Source of the DNA: CAZEGV01 sp964511645
Lineage (GTDB): Bacteria > Bacteroidota > Bacteroidia > Cytophagales > JAAEPT01
DNA: 11,808 nt
Reading direction: 5' to 3'
Assembly: GCA_964511645.1 (NCBI GenBank)
Contig: CAZEGV010000071.1
Coordinates: 1-11,808, forward strand
Part shown: piece after piece, positions 1 to 7,411 of the stretch
Layout: each line of letters opens with the position of its first letter
How positions within the stretch are numbered: position 1 is the first letter of the stretch
Position numbers and translations under genes: made by a program
Notes under the pieces: model-generated
What the model saw: only the letters and a program-made list of their open reading frames with translations
Database searches by the model: none
Told to the model about the DNA's origin: nothing

Positions 1-131
1 AAAAATAACGGATATAAAAAGAGAGAATTGACTACAAGGGTTTTGCAACGGTCTTCAAATGAGTCTAAACCTAAACTCTCGATAATATAATTAAGGGCTT
101 TTTTAGCTAGAATATAGAATTAACAACTTAA
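1..131. other. Left-edge stretch without a supported gene
   Basis: No gene can be supported here. A short plus-strand reading open from the window edge ends in a stop at about 88-90 (29 codons). A minus-strand reading is open from about 118 to the edge, in the same frame as the transposase remnant but beyond its stop. Neither resembles a family I know. The stretch may be sequence that replaced the lost 3' part of the transposase, or the tail of a gene lying outside the window. Confidence 0.4.
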
Positions 132-398
132 TTATGTGACTGTTACATGTAAATGAGAATGATTTTCAAAAACTTTCGGACAGATATGTAAAAACATCAA
201 GCATTTACAAAGGTTATTTAAAGAATGACATCGGCTTAGTACGCCATAGAGAATGAACACAAACTGCTTATAAGTGGTCATTGTTTTATAGTATTTATCG
301 GAGTCAAACTCTATAACTGATTGGTCTATGATTTTCTTTGGAATCATAGAAAGAAGTTGAGAAAAAACAGGGTGTCCAGATTTTTTAGTAGTATGCAT
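132..398 (-). pseudogene. 5' remnant of an IS4-family transposase (DUF4372-type N-terminal domain)
   Basis: The first 60-65 residues read from the ATG at 398 match what I know of the N-terminal DUF4372 domain of IS4-type transposases. They begin MHTTKKSGHPVFSQLLSMIP, followed by a DSDKYYKTMTTYKQFVFILY segment and a SRCHSLNNLCKCL segment. In the family this domain precedes a DDE catalytic domain of some 300 residues. Here the resemblance ends near residue 67 and the frame closes at 132 after an unrelated tail, so the catalytic core is absent and the product cannot transpose. The frame is open upstream to an ATG at 452, but that ATG lies in the loop of a 13-bp hairpin and gives an untypical leader, so 398 is preferred. 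The family call is confident; the exact break point (about 190-200) is inferred from where similarity fades. Confidence 0.75.
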
Positions 399-437
399 AA
401 CGAAGTGATTGCGTAGTAACAACAACTTCGGAAAAAT

Positions 438-467
438 AAAGGGCTTCACCATCGGTGAAGCCCTTTT
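438..467 (-). terminator. Perfect 13-bp hairpin, probable bidirectional terminator
   Basis: Arms 438-450 and 454-466 are perfect complements, with GGGCTTCACC as the GC-rich core and a 3-nt loop. T-rich sequence follows on both strands: TTTT on plus, and TTTATTTTTCC on minus. It is about 100 nt past the stop of the minus-strand lipoprotein gene and would terminate that transcript. It could equally have come with the IS element, whose transposase remnant starts 40 nt further on. Confidence 0.7.
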
Positions 468-476
468 AATAAATTG

Positions 477-498
477 GATGATTTCAAGATGATTTCAA
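477..498. repeat. Tandem duplication of an 11-bp unit
   Basis: GATGATTTCAA occurs twice in direct contact (477-487 and 488-498). The repeat is non-coding and lies between the hairpin and the lipoprotein stop codon. It is probably a slippage duplication; no function is suggested. Confidence 0.7.
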
Positions 499-565
499 AC
501 TTGCTTAAATTCTCTGTTTTTTACTCGGATGACAGTATAAAAAAATCATACCTGAGGGGGTTAAA

Positions 566-1519
566 TTACTGAATAATGGTTAAATCATGGGTGTGTCCAT
601 TACACCTAGACACACTCACTTTTCTATCGCAAGAATCTGCTTGTGAACCATAATCTAAAGTTAAATCAGGTTCATTGTCTAACTTAAAATTTAATATTCC
701 CCTAATAGCCATTTTAGAATTAAATAAGTAAAAACAATTTGACTTTGAATCATAATATTGAGGTGTATCTTTATCACAAATTACTTCAAAATTCTTTCCG
801 CTACGAGTGACTCCTTTAGCACTACCATAAACAGTGAAAACATCATCCCAATAATTTTTTTTAGTCTCTTCTCCTTTTTCCCAAACCCAGTATCTAGTTG
901 TTTCCCAAGAGATTGTCCCATCATCATCAAAAGCAACCTTTCCATCTTTCACCTTATACTCATACACATACTTTCCCGCACTATTTAATCCCATATTAGT
1001 GATTGTAATTACGCCATCTATTTTTTTTCTTTTTAAATTTCCACCAACATAAAATGCTACTGGTGTCCCTACTATAACAGTACCTACCTCTTTAATATAA
1101 CCTGTATAAGAAACATTAATTTCACCCATTCTAAGTTGCTCATCTTCTTGGCAATAAGCACTATCATAATGAACTATAATCGTTTTATTTATCGTATCAT
1201 ACTCGAGACTACTCCAACAGTCTGCTGGATGTAATACACCTCTGGCAGAAAAATTGCGAGCTTTTGTACTATCTTCAACTTGAGTAAGAGCCAACAATAG
1301 CGTATGAAAAATATCATCATATTGAGTTTCTGCAGCATGATTATCCAAAACACAATCATAATTTGGTGCTTCATCTTCCTCAATAGAAGAGCAATCAATA
1401 ATTTTAATTGGGGTGTTTTTATCATCGTCAACAATTGTATCATCAACTGCTGGCTTACATGAATAAAATGAACCTATAAAAAAAAGAAATAACGAAAAAT
1501 AATTAATTTTAAAATTCAT
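566..1519 (-). CDS. Secreted lipoprotein of a Bacteroidota family of unknown function
   Basis: 317 residues. A short basic start and hydrophobic core (residues 3-19) lead to Cys21 in the context GSFYSC. This fits a lipoprotein signal peptide, although Phe at -3 is unusual for a lipobox. The mature start is acidic (VDDTIVDDDK), which in Bacteroidota often goes with export to the cell surface. The body (about 90-317) is beta-rich. It has the layout I recall from a family of unnamed Bacteroidota lipoproteins: a VSYTGYIKEVGTVIVGTPV segment, a DGTISWETTRYWVWEKG segment, then WDDVFTVYGSAKGVTRSGK and a closing LDYG-x5-CDRKVSV. Nine cysteines include Cys21; the other eight could pair outside the cytoplasm. 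The gene follows the exoprotein gene on the same strand after 108 nt containing a large hairpin. I see no clear promoter, so readthrough transcription is possible. Function unknown; surface localisation is inferred. Confidence 0.8.
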   Translation of the reverse strand: MNFKINYFSLFLFFIGSFYSCKPAVDDTIVDDDKNTPIKIIDCSSIEEDEAPNYDCVLDNHAAETQYDDIFHTLLLALTQVEDSTKARNFSARGVLHPADCWSSLEYDTINKTIIVHYDSAYCQEDEQLRMGEINVSYTGYIKEVGTVIVGTPVAFYVGGNLKRKKIDGVITITNMGLNSAGKYVYEYKVKDGKVAFDDDGTISWETTRYWVWEKGEETKKNYWDDVFTVYGSAKGVTRSGKNFEVICDKDTPQYYDSKSNCFYLFNSKMAIRGILNFKLDNEPDLTLDYGSQADSCDRKVSVSRCNGHTHDLTIIQ

Positions 1520-1557
1520 ACTATTTTCATTTATTTATTAAACTTGCATACTACAAT

Positions 1558-1616
1558 AAAACAGAAAATGATAAAAAAGTTTGAATGGTTCAAACCTCTT
1601 TATCATTTTCTGTTTT
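1558..1616 (-). terminator. 59-nt compound hairpin between exoprotein and lipoprotein genes
   Basis: An outer perfect 18-bp stem (1558-1575 with 1599-1616) and an inner perfect 7-bp stem (1579-1585 with 1589-1595, loop TGG) are separated by a 3x3 internal loop. It begins 11 nt past the stop of the minus-strand exoprotein gene and ends 38 nt before the lipoprotein start. As RNA it is a strong but AT-rich hairpin; its 3' arm ends in a T-run followed by TTG. It may be a terminator, a partial terminator that lets some transcript through, or an mRNA 3'-end stabiliser. Confidence 0.6.
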
Positions 1617-1627
1617 AATATAAAATA

Positions 1628-3898
1628 TTACTCTACTACTAACTTGGTTCTAAGTGTACTCTCTTCCGTTGTTAACTCAACGATATAAAACCCTGATGAC
1701 AGATGAAATGATTCTGTTTTCAAATTCACACCTCTTTGTTCTATTACTTTTCCAGTATTATCTAGTATTATAATCTTACCTGACTCTACTTTAGACTCTA
1801 CATAAACTTTCCCTCGAGAAGGATTAGGATAAACTACTAACCTATTAATTTCATTTGATTCGTCAATATTGTCTACTCCTAAGCAAATTTTCACACTTGC
1901 TTCAGCAGGGATTTTCTCACTTGAACAACCGCCACCACCAGTTACTATTTCCCAGTTATAACAGTAATAATAATATTTTTTCGCACTATTTCCATTTGCC
2001 GTACTCTTTTTTATTGTTAAAACATTATTAAGAACAAATGGATAAGAAGTAACATTTTTATTTCTAAACAACGAAGCATCAGCATCATTAATCTTACCAA
2101 CCCCCAATTGATAATCATTACCTGTTGGTACTACAAAATCTAGAGTGACATTACTCTCTCCATCAGGAAGGTTTACTGTTTTTGATTGAATAACAGTTCC
2201 AGAAGAATTTTTCAATTCAAAAATTCTATCCCCTGACCCAAAAGCTTTCACTAATACTGTTTTGATTGTTAAATCAACATGAGCATCAAAAATATTATAT
2301 TGATTTCCCGAATGAGTTCCCCCTGACCCTGAAGGTGATGAAAGACCAACATAACCTGTTGATTCACCGTTTATCGTTTGTGCATAAAACACTGTAGAAG
2401 CTGATATATTTGTAATAAACGGACTACCTACAAACAAAGGAGTTGTACTCGTTTGAGTATCAAACCAATGAACAGTAGTACCAACTTGTGTAGTTGATGC
2501 CGAAAGGGTAACATCCCCACCTGGTGAGCAAACAGAACCCAATGTAAGTATTGGAGAATCTAATTGATTAACCGAAATATAAGATGTTTGTTCTTTTGTA
2601 TCATCACCATATTGATTGACTACTTTTAATGTTACTTTAAACACTCCAGTTGTGCTATATGCTACTGTAGGATTTTCATTTGTAGAAGTAGCTGGTACTC
2701 CTCCTTCAAATGACCATTCCCACGATTGAGGATTCCCTGATGATTTATCAGAAAAATTAACATCACTCCCTTTACATATAATTGTTTTAGATGCAGAAAA
2801 TCCTGCTTTAGGTGGGTTTTTATCTCCTTCAAAATCAAAAATCCATAACCCTGTCTTAACATCTGCTGCTATAATTTTTCCTGAAGGAAAAAATGGATAA
2901 ACCCCCCAACATCCAGTCATACCACTAGTAGCAGTATGAGTATCATAGTTCCCTGCAGCCACCATATTAGTTGGGTCAGAGACATCAAAAATCTCTAATC
3001 CCGAAGCGTAGTGAGAGATATAAGCAAAATCACCATGAATAAAGGCATTGTGTGCCACATCACTCGCACCAATAATTTGATCAACTTCAGTAATATTGTT
3101 TTCATCTGAAACATCCCACATTCTCAACTTCTTTCCAGAGGTTTCTTCTGTAGTTATCATATATTTCCTATCCTCTGTAGGCCAGTTATTATGAACATAA
3201 CCCCCACCCTGAAAATTAAAAGAAGACACTGTAGCTCCCGTTAATACATTATATTTAACAACTCTTTTACGATTACCTTCACTTACCCAGCAAAAATCTC
3301 CCTCTGCCCAAAAATCATGACATTCTGGTGAGAAACTACTAATCTGAACTGGGTTAATAGGATCAGTGATGTCGTAACAAACCACCTTTTTTTGTCCTTT
3401 AGATTCTACATACAATCTAGAAGTAGGCTCGTCAATAAAAACATTATGAGAAGTGCTAAAATCAGTGAAATTCTTCACCTTAACTGGAACACCATTTGGT
3501 AAAGGTGATAAATCTACAATCATCATTCCACCCCCACTTTCATTTACAGCATAGGCATATGTTTTATACACTTTCATGTCCCACCATACACTATTACTGC
3601 CAGAAAAAAAGGCAACTTCATTAATATTGTTAAGGTCGTTAATATCAATGACACTCATCCCATTTTTAACGCCTAAAAGAGCATATTCCTCTCCTGTTGG
3701 AGTCACGTAGCCCCAAATATCATTGTATCCTGTACTAGCATGAGGGTTAAGCTTTCCTAATAGTGTAACATTCTTATTTTGGGCATTTGATTGTAAAGTA
3801 AAACATAACAAAAGAACTGCAAAAAGCATGTTCAAAGATGATTTTTTTGTGAAAATCACTTTATGTTTTTTTTGAGATAAAAAGACATTTAACTGCAT
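1628..3898 (-). CDS. Choice-of-anchor-B family exoprotein with PKD domain and T9SS type A sorting domain
   Basis: 756 residues, exported. A Sec signal peptide with an extended basic N-region ends at about SNA39/Q40. Residues 45-358 are the LVIVD-type beta-propeller of the choice-of-anchor-B family, shown by repeats such as GVKNGMSVIDINDL, KVVCYDITDPINPV and LEIFDVSDPTNM. Residues 363-443 form a PKD domain with the FSDKSSGNPQSWEWSF and NPTVAYSTTGVFKVTL signatures. Residues about 448-510 look like the Ig-like domain common in such proteins (VHWFDTQTSTTPLFVG). Residues 515-652 are a beta-rich module with a KYYYYCYNWE end. Residues 685-756 are a typical type A sorting domain (VVYPNPSRGKVYVES ... 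GFYIVEL), which targets the protein through the type IX system, where the domain is normally removed. The role is probably a cell-surface or released protein; no catalytic residues are recognisable. The first ATG was chosen because the next (residue 24) would remove the basic N-region. Confidence 0.9.
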   Translation of the reverse strand: MQLNVFLSQKKHKVIFTKKSSLNMLFAVLLLCFTLQSNAQNKNVTLLGKLNPHASTGYNDIWGYVTPTGEEYALLGVKNGMSVIDINDLNNINEVAFFSGSNSVWWDMKVYKTYAYAVNESGGGMMIVDLSPLPNGVPVKVKNFTDFSTSHNVFIDEPTSRLYVESKGQKKVVCYDITDPINPVQISSFSPECHDFWAEGDFCWVSEGNRKRVVKYNVLTGATVSSFNFQGGGYVHNNWPTEDRKYMITTEETSGKKLRMWDVSDENNITEVDQIIGASDVAHNAFIHGDFAYISHYASGLEIFDVSDPTNMVAAGNYDTHTATSGMTGCWGVYPFFPSGKIIAADVKTGLWIFDFEGDKNPPKAGFSASKTIICKGSDVNFSDKSSGNPQSWEWSFEGGVPATSTNENPTVAYSTTGVFKVTLKVVNQYGDDTKEQTSYISVNQLDSPILTLGSVCSPGGDVTLSASTTQVGTTVHWFDTQTSTTPLFVGSPFITNISASTVFYAQTINGESTGYVGLSSPSGSGGTHSGNQYNIFDAHVDLTIKTVLVKAFGSGDRIFELKNSSGTVIQSKTVNLPDGESNVTLDFVVPTGNDYQLGVGKINDADASLFRNKNVTSYPFVLNNVLTIKKSTANGNSAKKYYYYCYNWEIVTGGGGCSSEKIPAEASVKICLGVDNIDESNEINRLVVYPNPSRGKVYVESKVESGKIIILDNTGKVIEQRGVNLKTESFHLSSGFYIVELTTEESTLRTKLVVE

Positions 3899-3948
3899 AG
3901 TGTAATGGGTTTATTTAAAATAAATAGACTTAATAGTTCTACAAGTTA

Positions 3949-3956
3949 CAAAACTA
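3949..3956 (-). promoter_or_regulatory. Candidate -7 box upstream of the exoprotein gene
   Basis: On the minus strand TAGTTTTG fits the Bacteroidota -7 consensus TAnnTTTG exactly, 50 nt before the exoprotein start. No convincing TTG at the -33 position is visible. This is a sequence match only, and in AT-rich DNA such matches arise by chance. It would give the exoprotein gene its own promoter independent of the helicase gene 117 nt upstream. Confidence 0.4.
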
Positions 3957-4015
3957 TAATTTATAAAACTACTATTTTTTTAGATAAGAAGTATTATTTT
4001 AAAGATAAGTGTATT

Positions 4016-5269
4016 TCATTTTCTTTTTTTTATTCTTTTTTTCTTTTTAGGAGGGGAAAAATCCTCCTCCTCCTGTAAGAGTTTTTTCCAATCTCTAGCT
4101 GACTTATCTATCGATAAATCTAGCGTTTCTTGGTATTCATCTCTTTCTAAAACACTAATCTCAATCGGAGTTCCCAAAAAACCTTGAATATCATCTAGTA
4201 ATTCTTTTTCTTCTTCACTACAAAAAGAAATAGCCACTCCTCTTTTCGTACCGCGCCCTGTACGTCCTACACGGTGTACATAGTTTTCCGAGACATCGGG
4301 TATGTCATAATTAACGACCATATCTACATCTGGGATATCAATACCACGAGCTGTAACATCTGTAGCGATGAGTATATTAGCATTATTTCCTTTAAAAGCT
4401 GCTAATACCTCTATCCTATCCTTTTGTTCTTTACCACCATGAATGGTAAGTGCATCAATATTGACCCTTGCCATTGCGGCAGCCACACGTTCTGCTCTTA
4501 CTTTGGTTCTTACAAAGATTAATATTTTATATGTATTGTATTGAGTAATAATGCGTTCCAAAAAGAAACGTTTATCATCCATTTCTACAAAAGCAACACT
4601 ATGCTCTATATTTTTAGAAACAGGGTCTTTAGGAGCAATCTGAATCCGAATTGCAGCACCATTCACCAATGAATAAGCCAATTTTTTTATCTTAGGATTA
4701 ATTGTAGCTGAAAAAAACAAAGTCTGGTGATATTTAGGAATTTTACGGATAACATCCTCTATATCTTTTATAAAACCTAAAGCCAACATATGATCTGCTT
4801 CATCCAGTACCAAAGTTTTCACTTCACTTAGGTCTATATAACCTTGGGCAATTAAGTCAAACATCCTACCTGGGGTAGATATCAATATATCGATACCTGT
4901 TTCTAACTGTTGAATCTGTCTCTCTTGCTCTACCCCACCATACAAACCAAATATTTTGACTTTAGTACCTTTTGCAAGTTTCTTAAACACATCCGCTATT
5001 TGGATAGATAGCTCACGAGTAGGTACCATTACCAAGCATTTGACTGCCTTAGTATTAGTGTTTTTTCTTTTCTGCTCATTAATGAAACTAATAATCGGAA
5101 TCGCAAAAGCAGCTGTCTTACCAGTACCTGTCTGTGCAATTGCCAATAGATCTTCTTTTTTGAGAATGTGAGGGATAGTTTTGAACTGAATATCAGTAGG
5201 TCTAGTCCAACCTAGCTTAGTGATATTTCGTTTTACATCTCCAGATATAGAGTATTCGCTAAATTTCAT
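4016..5269 (-). CDS. DEAD-box ATP-dependent RNA helicase
   Basis: 417 residues from the preferred ATG. All superfamily 2 DEAD-box motifs are present in order: Q motif (FSEYSIS to Q28), motif I AQTGTGKT (45-52), Ia PTREL (83-87), GG (111-112), TPGR (132-135), motif II DEAD (156-159), SAT (187-189), ILIFVRT (249-255), motif V ATDVTARGIDIP (302-313) and VI HRVGRTGR (332-339). A lysine/arginine-rich tail (PPKKKKRIKKRK) can bind RNA, as in RhlE-like proteins. It unwinds RNA duplexes using ATP, likely in ribosome assembly, RNA decay or cold adaptation. An upstream in-frame ATG at 5293 exists, but 5269 starts the usual MKFSEY Q-motif end and sits in the same GCGAGAT-ATG context as the divergent OsmC gene. 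The exact RhlE/CshA subfamily cannot be set from motifs alone. Confidence 0.95.
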   Translation of the reverse strand: MKFSEYSISGDVKRNITKLGWTRPTDIQFKTIPHILKKEDLLAIAQTGTGKTAAFAIPIISFINEQKRKNTNTKAVKCLVMVPTRELSIQIADVFKKLAKGTKVKIFGLYGGVEQERQIQQLETGIDILISTPGRMFDLIAQGYIDLSEVKTLVLDEADHMLALGFIKDIEDVIRKIPKYHQTLFFSATINPKIKKLAYSLVNGAAIRIQIAPKDPVSKNIEHSVAFVEMDDKRFFLERIITQYNTYKILIFVRTKVRAERVAAAMARVNIDALTIHGGKEQKDRIEVLAAFKGNNANILIATDVTARGIDIPDVDMVVNYDIPDVSENYVHRVGRTGRGTKRGVAISFCSEEEKELLDDIQGFLGTPIEISVLERDEYQETLDLSIDKSARDWKKLLQEEEDFSPPKKKKRIKKRK

Positions 5270-5387
5270 ATCTCGCAATTTACATTTTTTCAATCAATTT
5301 TATGATAAACAATAGATTATAAGCAATCTTGCTCATTAAATTCCTTTTGATTTCTAAATAAAATAAAATAAATTGCGAGATATGAAA
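5264..5387. repeat. 19-bp perfect inverted repeat spanning both divergent start codons
   Basis: TAAATTGCGAGATATGAAA occurs on plus at 5369-5387 and as its exact complement at 5264-5282. Each arm holds the last 12 nt of a leader (TAAATTGCGAGAT precedes ATG), the start codon, and the next codon plus one base. The arms face each other across 86 nt that contain a small palindrome (AGCAA-TC-TTGCT, 5322-5333) close to the centre. Either the two genes share a 5' element (operator or translation-control sequence), or one leader was copied in inverted form from the other. Confidence 0.85.
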
Positions 5388-5816
5388 ATTACACTCCACA
5401 GAATAAACGAAGCGGTTCACTTTAGAGCTAGCAATGAAGACGGAAACATTATTGATATAGATGGCTCACCAACCATTGGAGGTGAAGATTTAGGCGTTCG
5501 CCCGATGCAACTATTATTAATGGGATTAGCGGGATGTTCTTCTATGGATATAATAAGTATTCTTAAAAAACAAAAACAAACTATCACAAGTTATGATGTA
5601 GATGTAAATGCCGAGCGAGACACTGAAAATACACCGTCATTATTCGTAACTATTTTAGTAAGCTTTCGTATTAATGGAGATATTGATGAGAAAAAAGCAG
5701 TAAGAGCTACCAAACTTTCTATGGACAAATACTGTTCTGTAAGCAAAATAATGGAAAAAACTGCTAACATCAATTACCAACTAATCTTGAACGACAAGAC
5801 CATAAACCTTGATTAA
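5382..5816 (+). CDS. OsmC family protein (putative thiol peroxidase)
   Basis: 144 residues. OsmC/Ohr family proteins reduce organic or inorganic peroxides with a pair of cysteines; many members are uncharacterised. Both cysteine sites are visible: Cys52 in MGLAGCSSMDII at the start of the central helix, and Cys118 in DKYCSVSKIMEKTANI. Length and layout fit the short YhfA-like OsmC branch. The frame is open to a TTG at 5373, but the ATG at 5382 is preferred: it gives the normal MKITLHRI start and shares its leader with the divergent helicase gene. The stop codon is followed without a gap by the metZ start, so the two are surely co-transcribed and probably translationally coupled. A link between peroxide defence and sulfur amino acid synthesis is reasonable inference from this arrangement, not shown. 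Confidence 0.9.
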   Translation: MKITLHRINEAVHFRASNEDGNIIDIDGSPTIGGEDLGVRPMQLLLMGLAGCSSMDIISILKKQKQTITSYDVDVNAERDTENTPSLFVTILVSFRINGDIDEKKAVRATKLSMDKYCSVSKIMEKTANINYQLILNDKTINLD

Positions 5817-6998
5817 ATGAAGGACTCTAACAATTTTGAAACTAAGGCCATACGTACCCAAACAGAGCGAACGCAACACAAAGAGCATTCTACCCCTTTG
5901 TTTATGACTTCTAGTTATATGTTTGACAGTGCTGAGCATGCCAAAGGTCTATTTGATGAAGAAATTGAAGGCAATATTTATGGGAGGTACTCTAACCCTA
6001 ACACAGCCGAATTTATAGAAAAACTTTGCCTACTAGAAGGCACAGAAGCAGGCTTTGCAACCGCAACAGGTATGGCAGCAATCTTTGCAAGTATGGCAGC
6101 AATACTTGCCTCTGGAGACCATGTATTGATTTGCCAATCTGTATTTGGGTCTACTATCCAGATCAGCGACAACATACTGGGTAAATGGGGTATTGAATCA
6201 GATTTACTCGATATTTTAGACCAAGATAATTGGGAGTCAAAGTTTAAGTTGAACACCAAAATGTTAGTAATCGAAACACCTTCCAACCCAGCACTAGACC
6301 TTGTAGACATTCAAAAAATCGCTAATATCTGCAAGAAAAGAGGAGTCTTGCTTAACGTAGACAATTGTTTTCCTACACCCTATTTACAAAACCCCGCTCA
6401 GCTAGGTGCTGACATTATCGTGCACTCGGCTACCAAATTTATAGATGGACAAGGTAGAGCTATGGGAGGAGCGATTTTAGCCAATAAAGAAATCACAGAA
6501 AAAATAAAATACTTTTGCCGTCACACAGGACCATCTATATCGCCTTTTAACTCTTGGATACTTTCCAAAAGCCTTGAAACTTTACCCGTAAGGATGGACA
6601 AACACTGCGAAAATGCATTAGCTTTAGCTGAAAAATTAGAAAAAAACCCGCTAGTAAAAAAGGTGCACTACCCATACTTACCTAGTCATCCGCAATACGA
6701 ACTTGCAAAGAAACAAATGCGAGCAGGAGGTGGAATTGTGTCTTTTGTACTAAAAGGTGGAATTGAGCAAGGAAAGAATTTTTTGAATGCAAACGATTGG
6801 CTAACACACGGTGTAAACCTTGGTGATACCCGTACCATTATTACTCACCCTGCCTCTACTACTCATTCCAAAATGACTAGCGAAGAGCAACAGAAAGTAG
6901 GCATTGTACCTGGGCTTATCCGTATGTCTGTTGGGCTAGAACATATAGACGACATCATCGGTGAAGTAGAGCGAATGATTGAGGTATCATCAAAATAA
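5817..6998 (+). CDS. metZ: O-succinylhomoserine sulfhydrylase (Cys/Met metabolism PLP enzyme)
   Basis: 393 residues, usual length for the family. It forms homocysteine from an activated homoserine ester and sulfide in methionine synthesis, with PLP, in the cytoplasm as a tetramer. Visible landmarks are YGRYSNP (55-61), ATGMAA (83-88), QSVFGST (107-113), VDNCF (181-185, Asp182 to the PLP ring nitrogen), HSATKFIDGQGR (203-214, Lys207 as Schiff-base lysine), HPASTTHSK (344-352) and LIRMSVGLE (368-376, Arg for substrate carboxylate). Phe110 in VFGST, where cystathionine gamma-synthase type enzymes usually have Tyr, and the FIDGQGR segment point to MetZ rather than MetB or MetC. O-acetylhomoserine as substrate cannot be excluded. 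It is the second gene of an osmC-metZ pair. No SAM-binding riboswitch is visible upstream. Confidence 0.92.
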   Translation: MKDSNNFETKAIRTQTERTQHKEHSTPLFMTSSYMFDSAEHAKGLFDEEIEGNIYGRYSNPNTAEFIEKLCLLEGTEAGFATATGMAAIFASMAAILASGDHVLICQSVFGSTIQISDNILGKWGIESDLLDILDQDNWESKFKLNTKMLVIETPSNPALDLVDIQKIANICKKRGVLLNVDNCFPTPYLQNPAQLGADIIVHSATKFIDGQGRAMGGAILANKEITEKIKYFCRHTGPSISPFNSWILSKSLETLPVRMDKHCENALALAEKLEKNPLVKKVHYPYLPSHPQYELAKKQMRAGGGIVSFVLKGGIEQGKNFLNANDWLTHGVNLGDTRTIITHPASTTHSKMTSEEQQKVGIVPGLIRMSVGLEHIDDIIGEVERMIEVSSK

Positions 6999-7411
6999 AA
7001 CTTTAATCCAAGCTACATTATAGCCCACTACCAAATCATAGCATTTTTTCATCTTAAAACACGACAGTATAATTCAAATACTAGGTAATAATTGTCGCTA
7101 TTCATCCAATCCTGCCAAAAGTTTGAATACAGTGCTTACCAAGAATATTAATCAAGAAAACATAAACCAATTCATTCTTGTATTCATAAAAAAACTGACA
7201 CCATAACAATTGCTTTGATTAGGTATTGGTGAAATACCTCTATAAGATATGGACTTATAGGACGAACGGAAGCTTATAACAAACGAATAAAAAAAATCGG
7301 ATTTTACTTAGAACCTAGTATTTGGGACTTGGATTTATTTATGTCGAAAACTCTAATCATCAATACCTTATGAGACATCACAGTCCTAGAAATAGGAAGT
7401 AAAGTCTTTTT
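6999..7411. other. 413-bp convergent intergenic region with long-range inverted repeats
   Basis: The region lies between the converging ends of metZ and the iron-sulfur carrier gene. No protein family is recognisable in any frame; the longest open stretch on plus (7233-7373, about 46 codons) has no start. Several inverted repeats are present: CAAATACTAGGT at 7075-7086 with its perfect complement at 7313-7324; AGGTATTGGTGA at 7221-7232, which can pair fully (one G-U) with 7357-7368 or over 7 bp with the adjacent 7233-7239; and CTATAAG/CTTATAG at 7240-7246 and 7254-7260. It may hold a structured RNA or the decayed remains of a repeat element. No U-tract terminator is obvious for either gene. 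Confidence 0.5.

Noticed and set aside
758..988. Plus-strand ORF of 76 codons
   Set aside because: Lies inside the lipoprotein gene on the other strand; its composition is that of an antisense shadow and no family is recognisable.
1189..1446. Minus-strand ORF of 85 codons
   Set aside because: Alternative frame of the lipoprotein gene, with low-complexity Leu/Ile/Met content.
2662..2862. Minus-strand ORF of 66 codons
   Set aside because: Alternative frame within the exoprotein gene, whose own frame encodes a clear PKD domain there.
4956..5171. Plus-strand ORF of 71 codons
   Set aside because: Antisense to the helicase region that encodes motifs I and Ia; a shadow.
5978..6310. Minus-strand ORF of 110 codons
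   Set aside because: Antisense to metZ across conserved PLP-enzyme motifs; no independent features.
7240..7275. Resemblance of the hairpin stretch to a purine-type riboswitch or SRP RNA
   Set aside because: Only short fragments match; the conserved core elements and their order are absent, and no downstream target gene is on that strand.
7233..7373. Plus-strand open stretch of about 46 codons in the metZ downstream gap
   Set aside because: No start codon, no recognisable family, and of a length expected by chance. Noted only as part of the structured gap.
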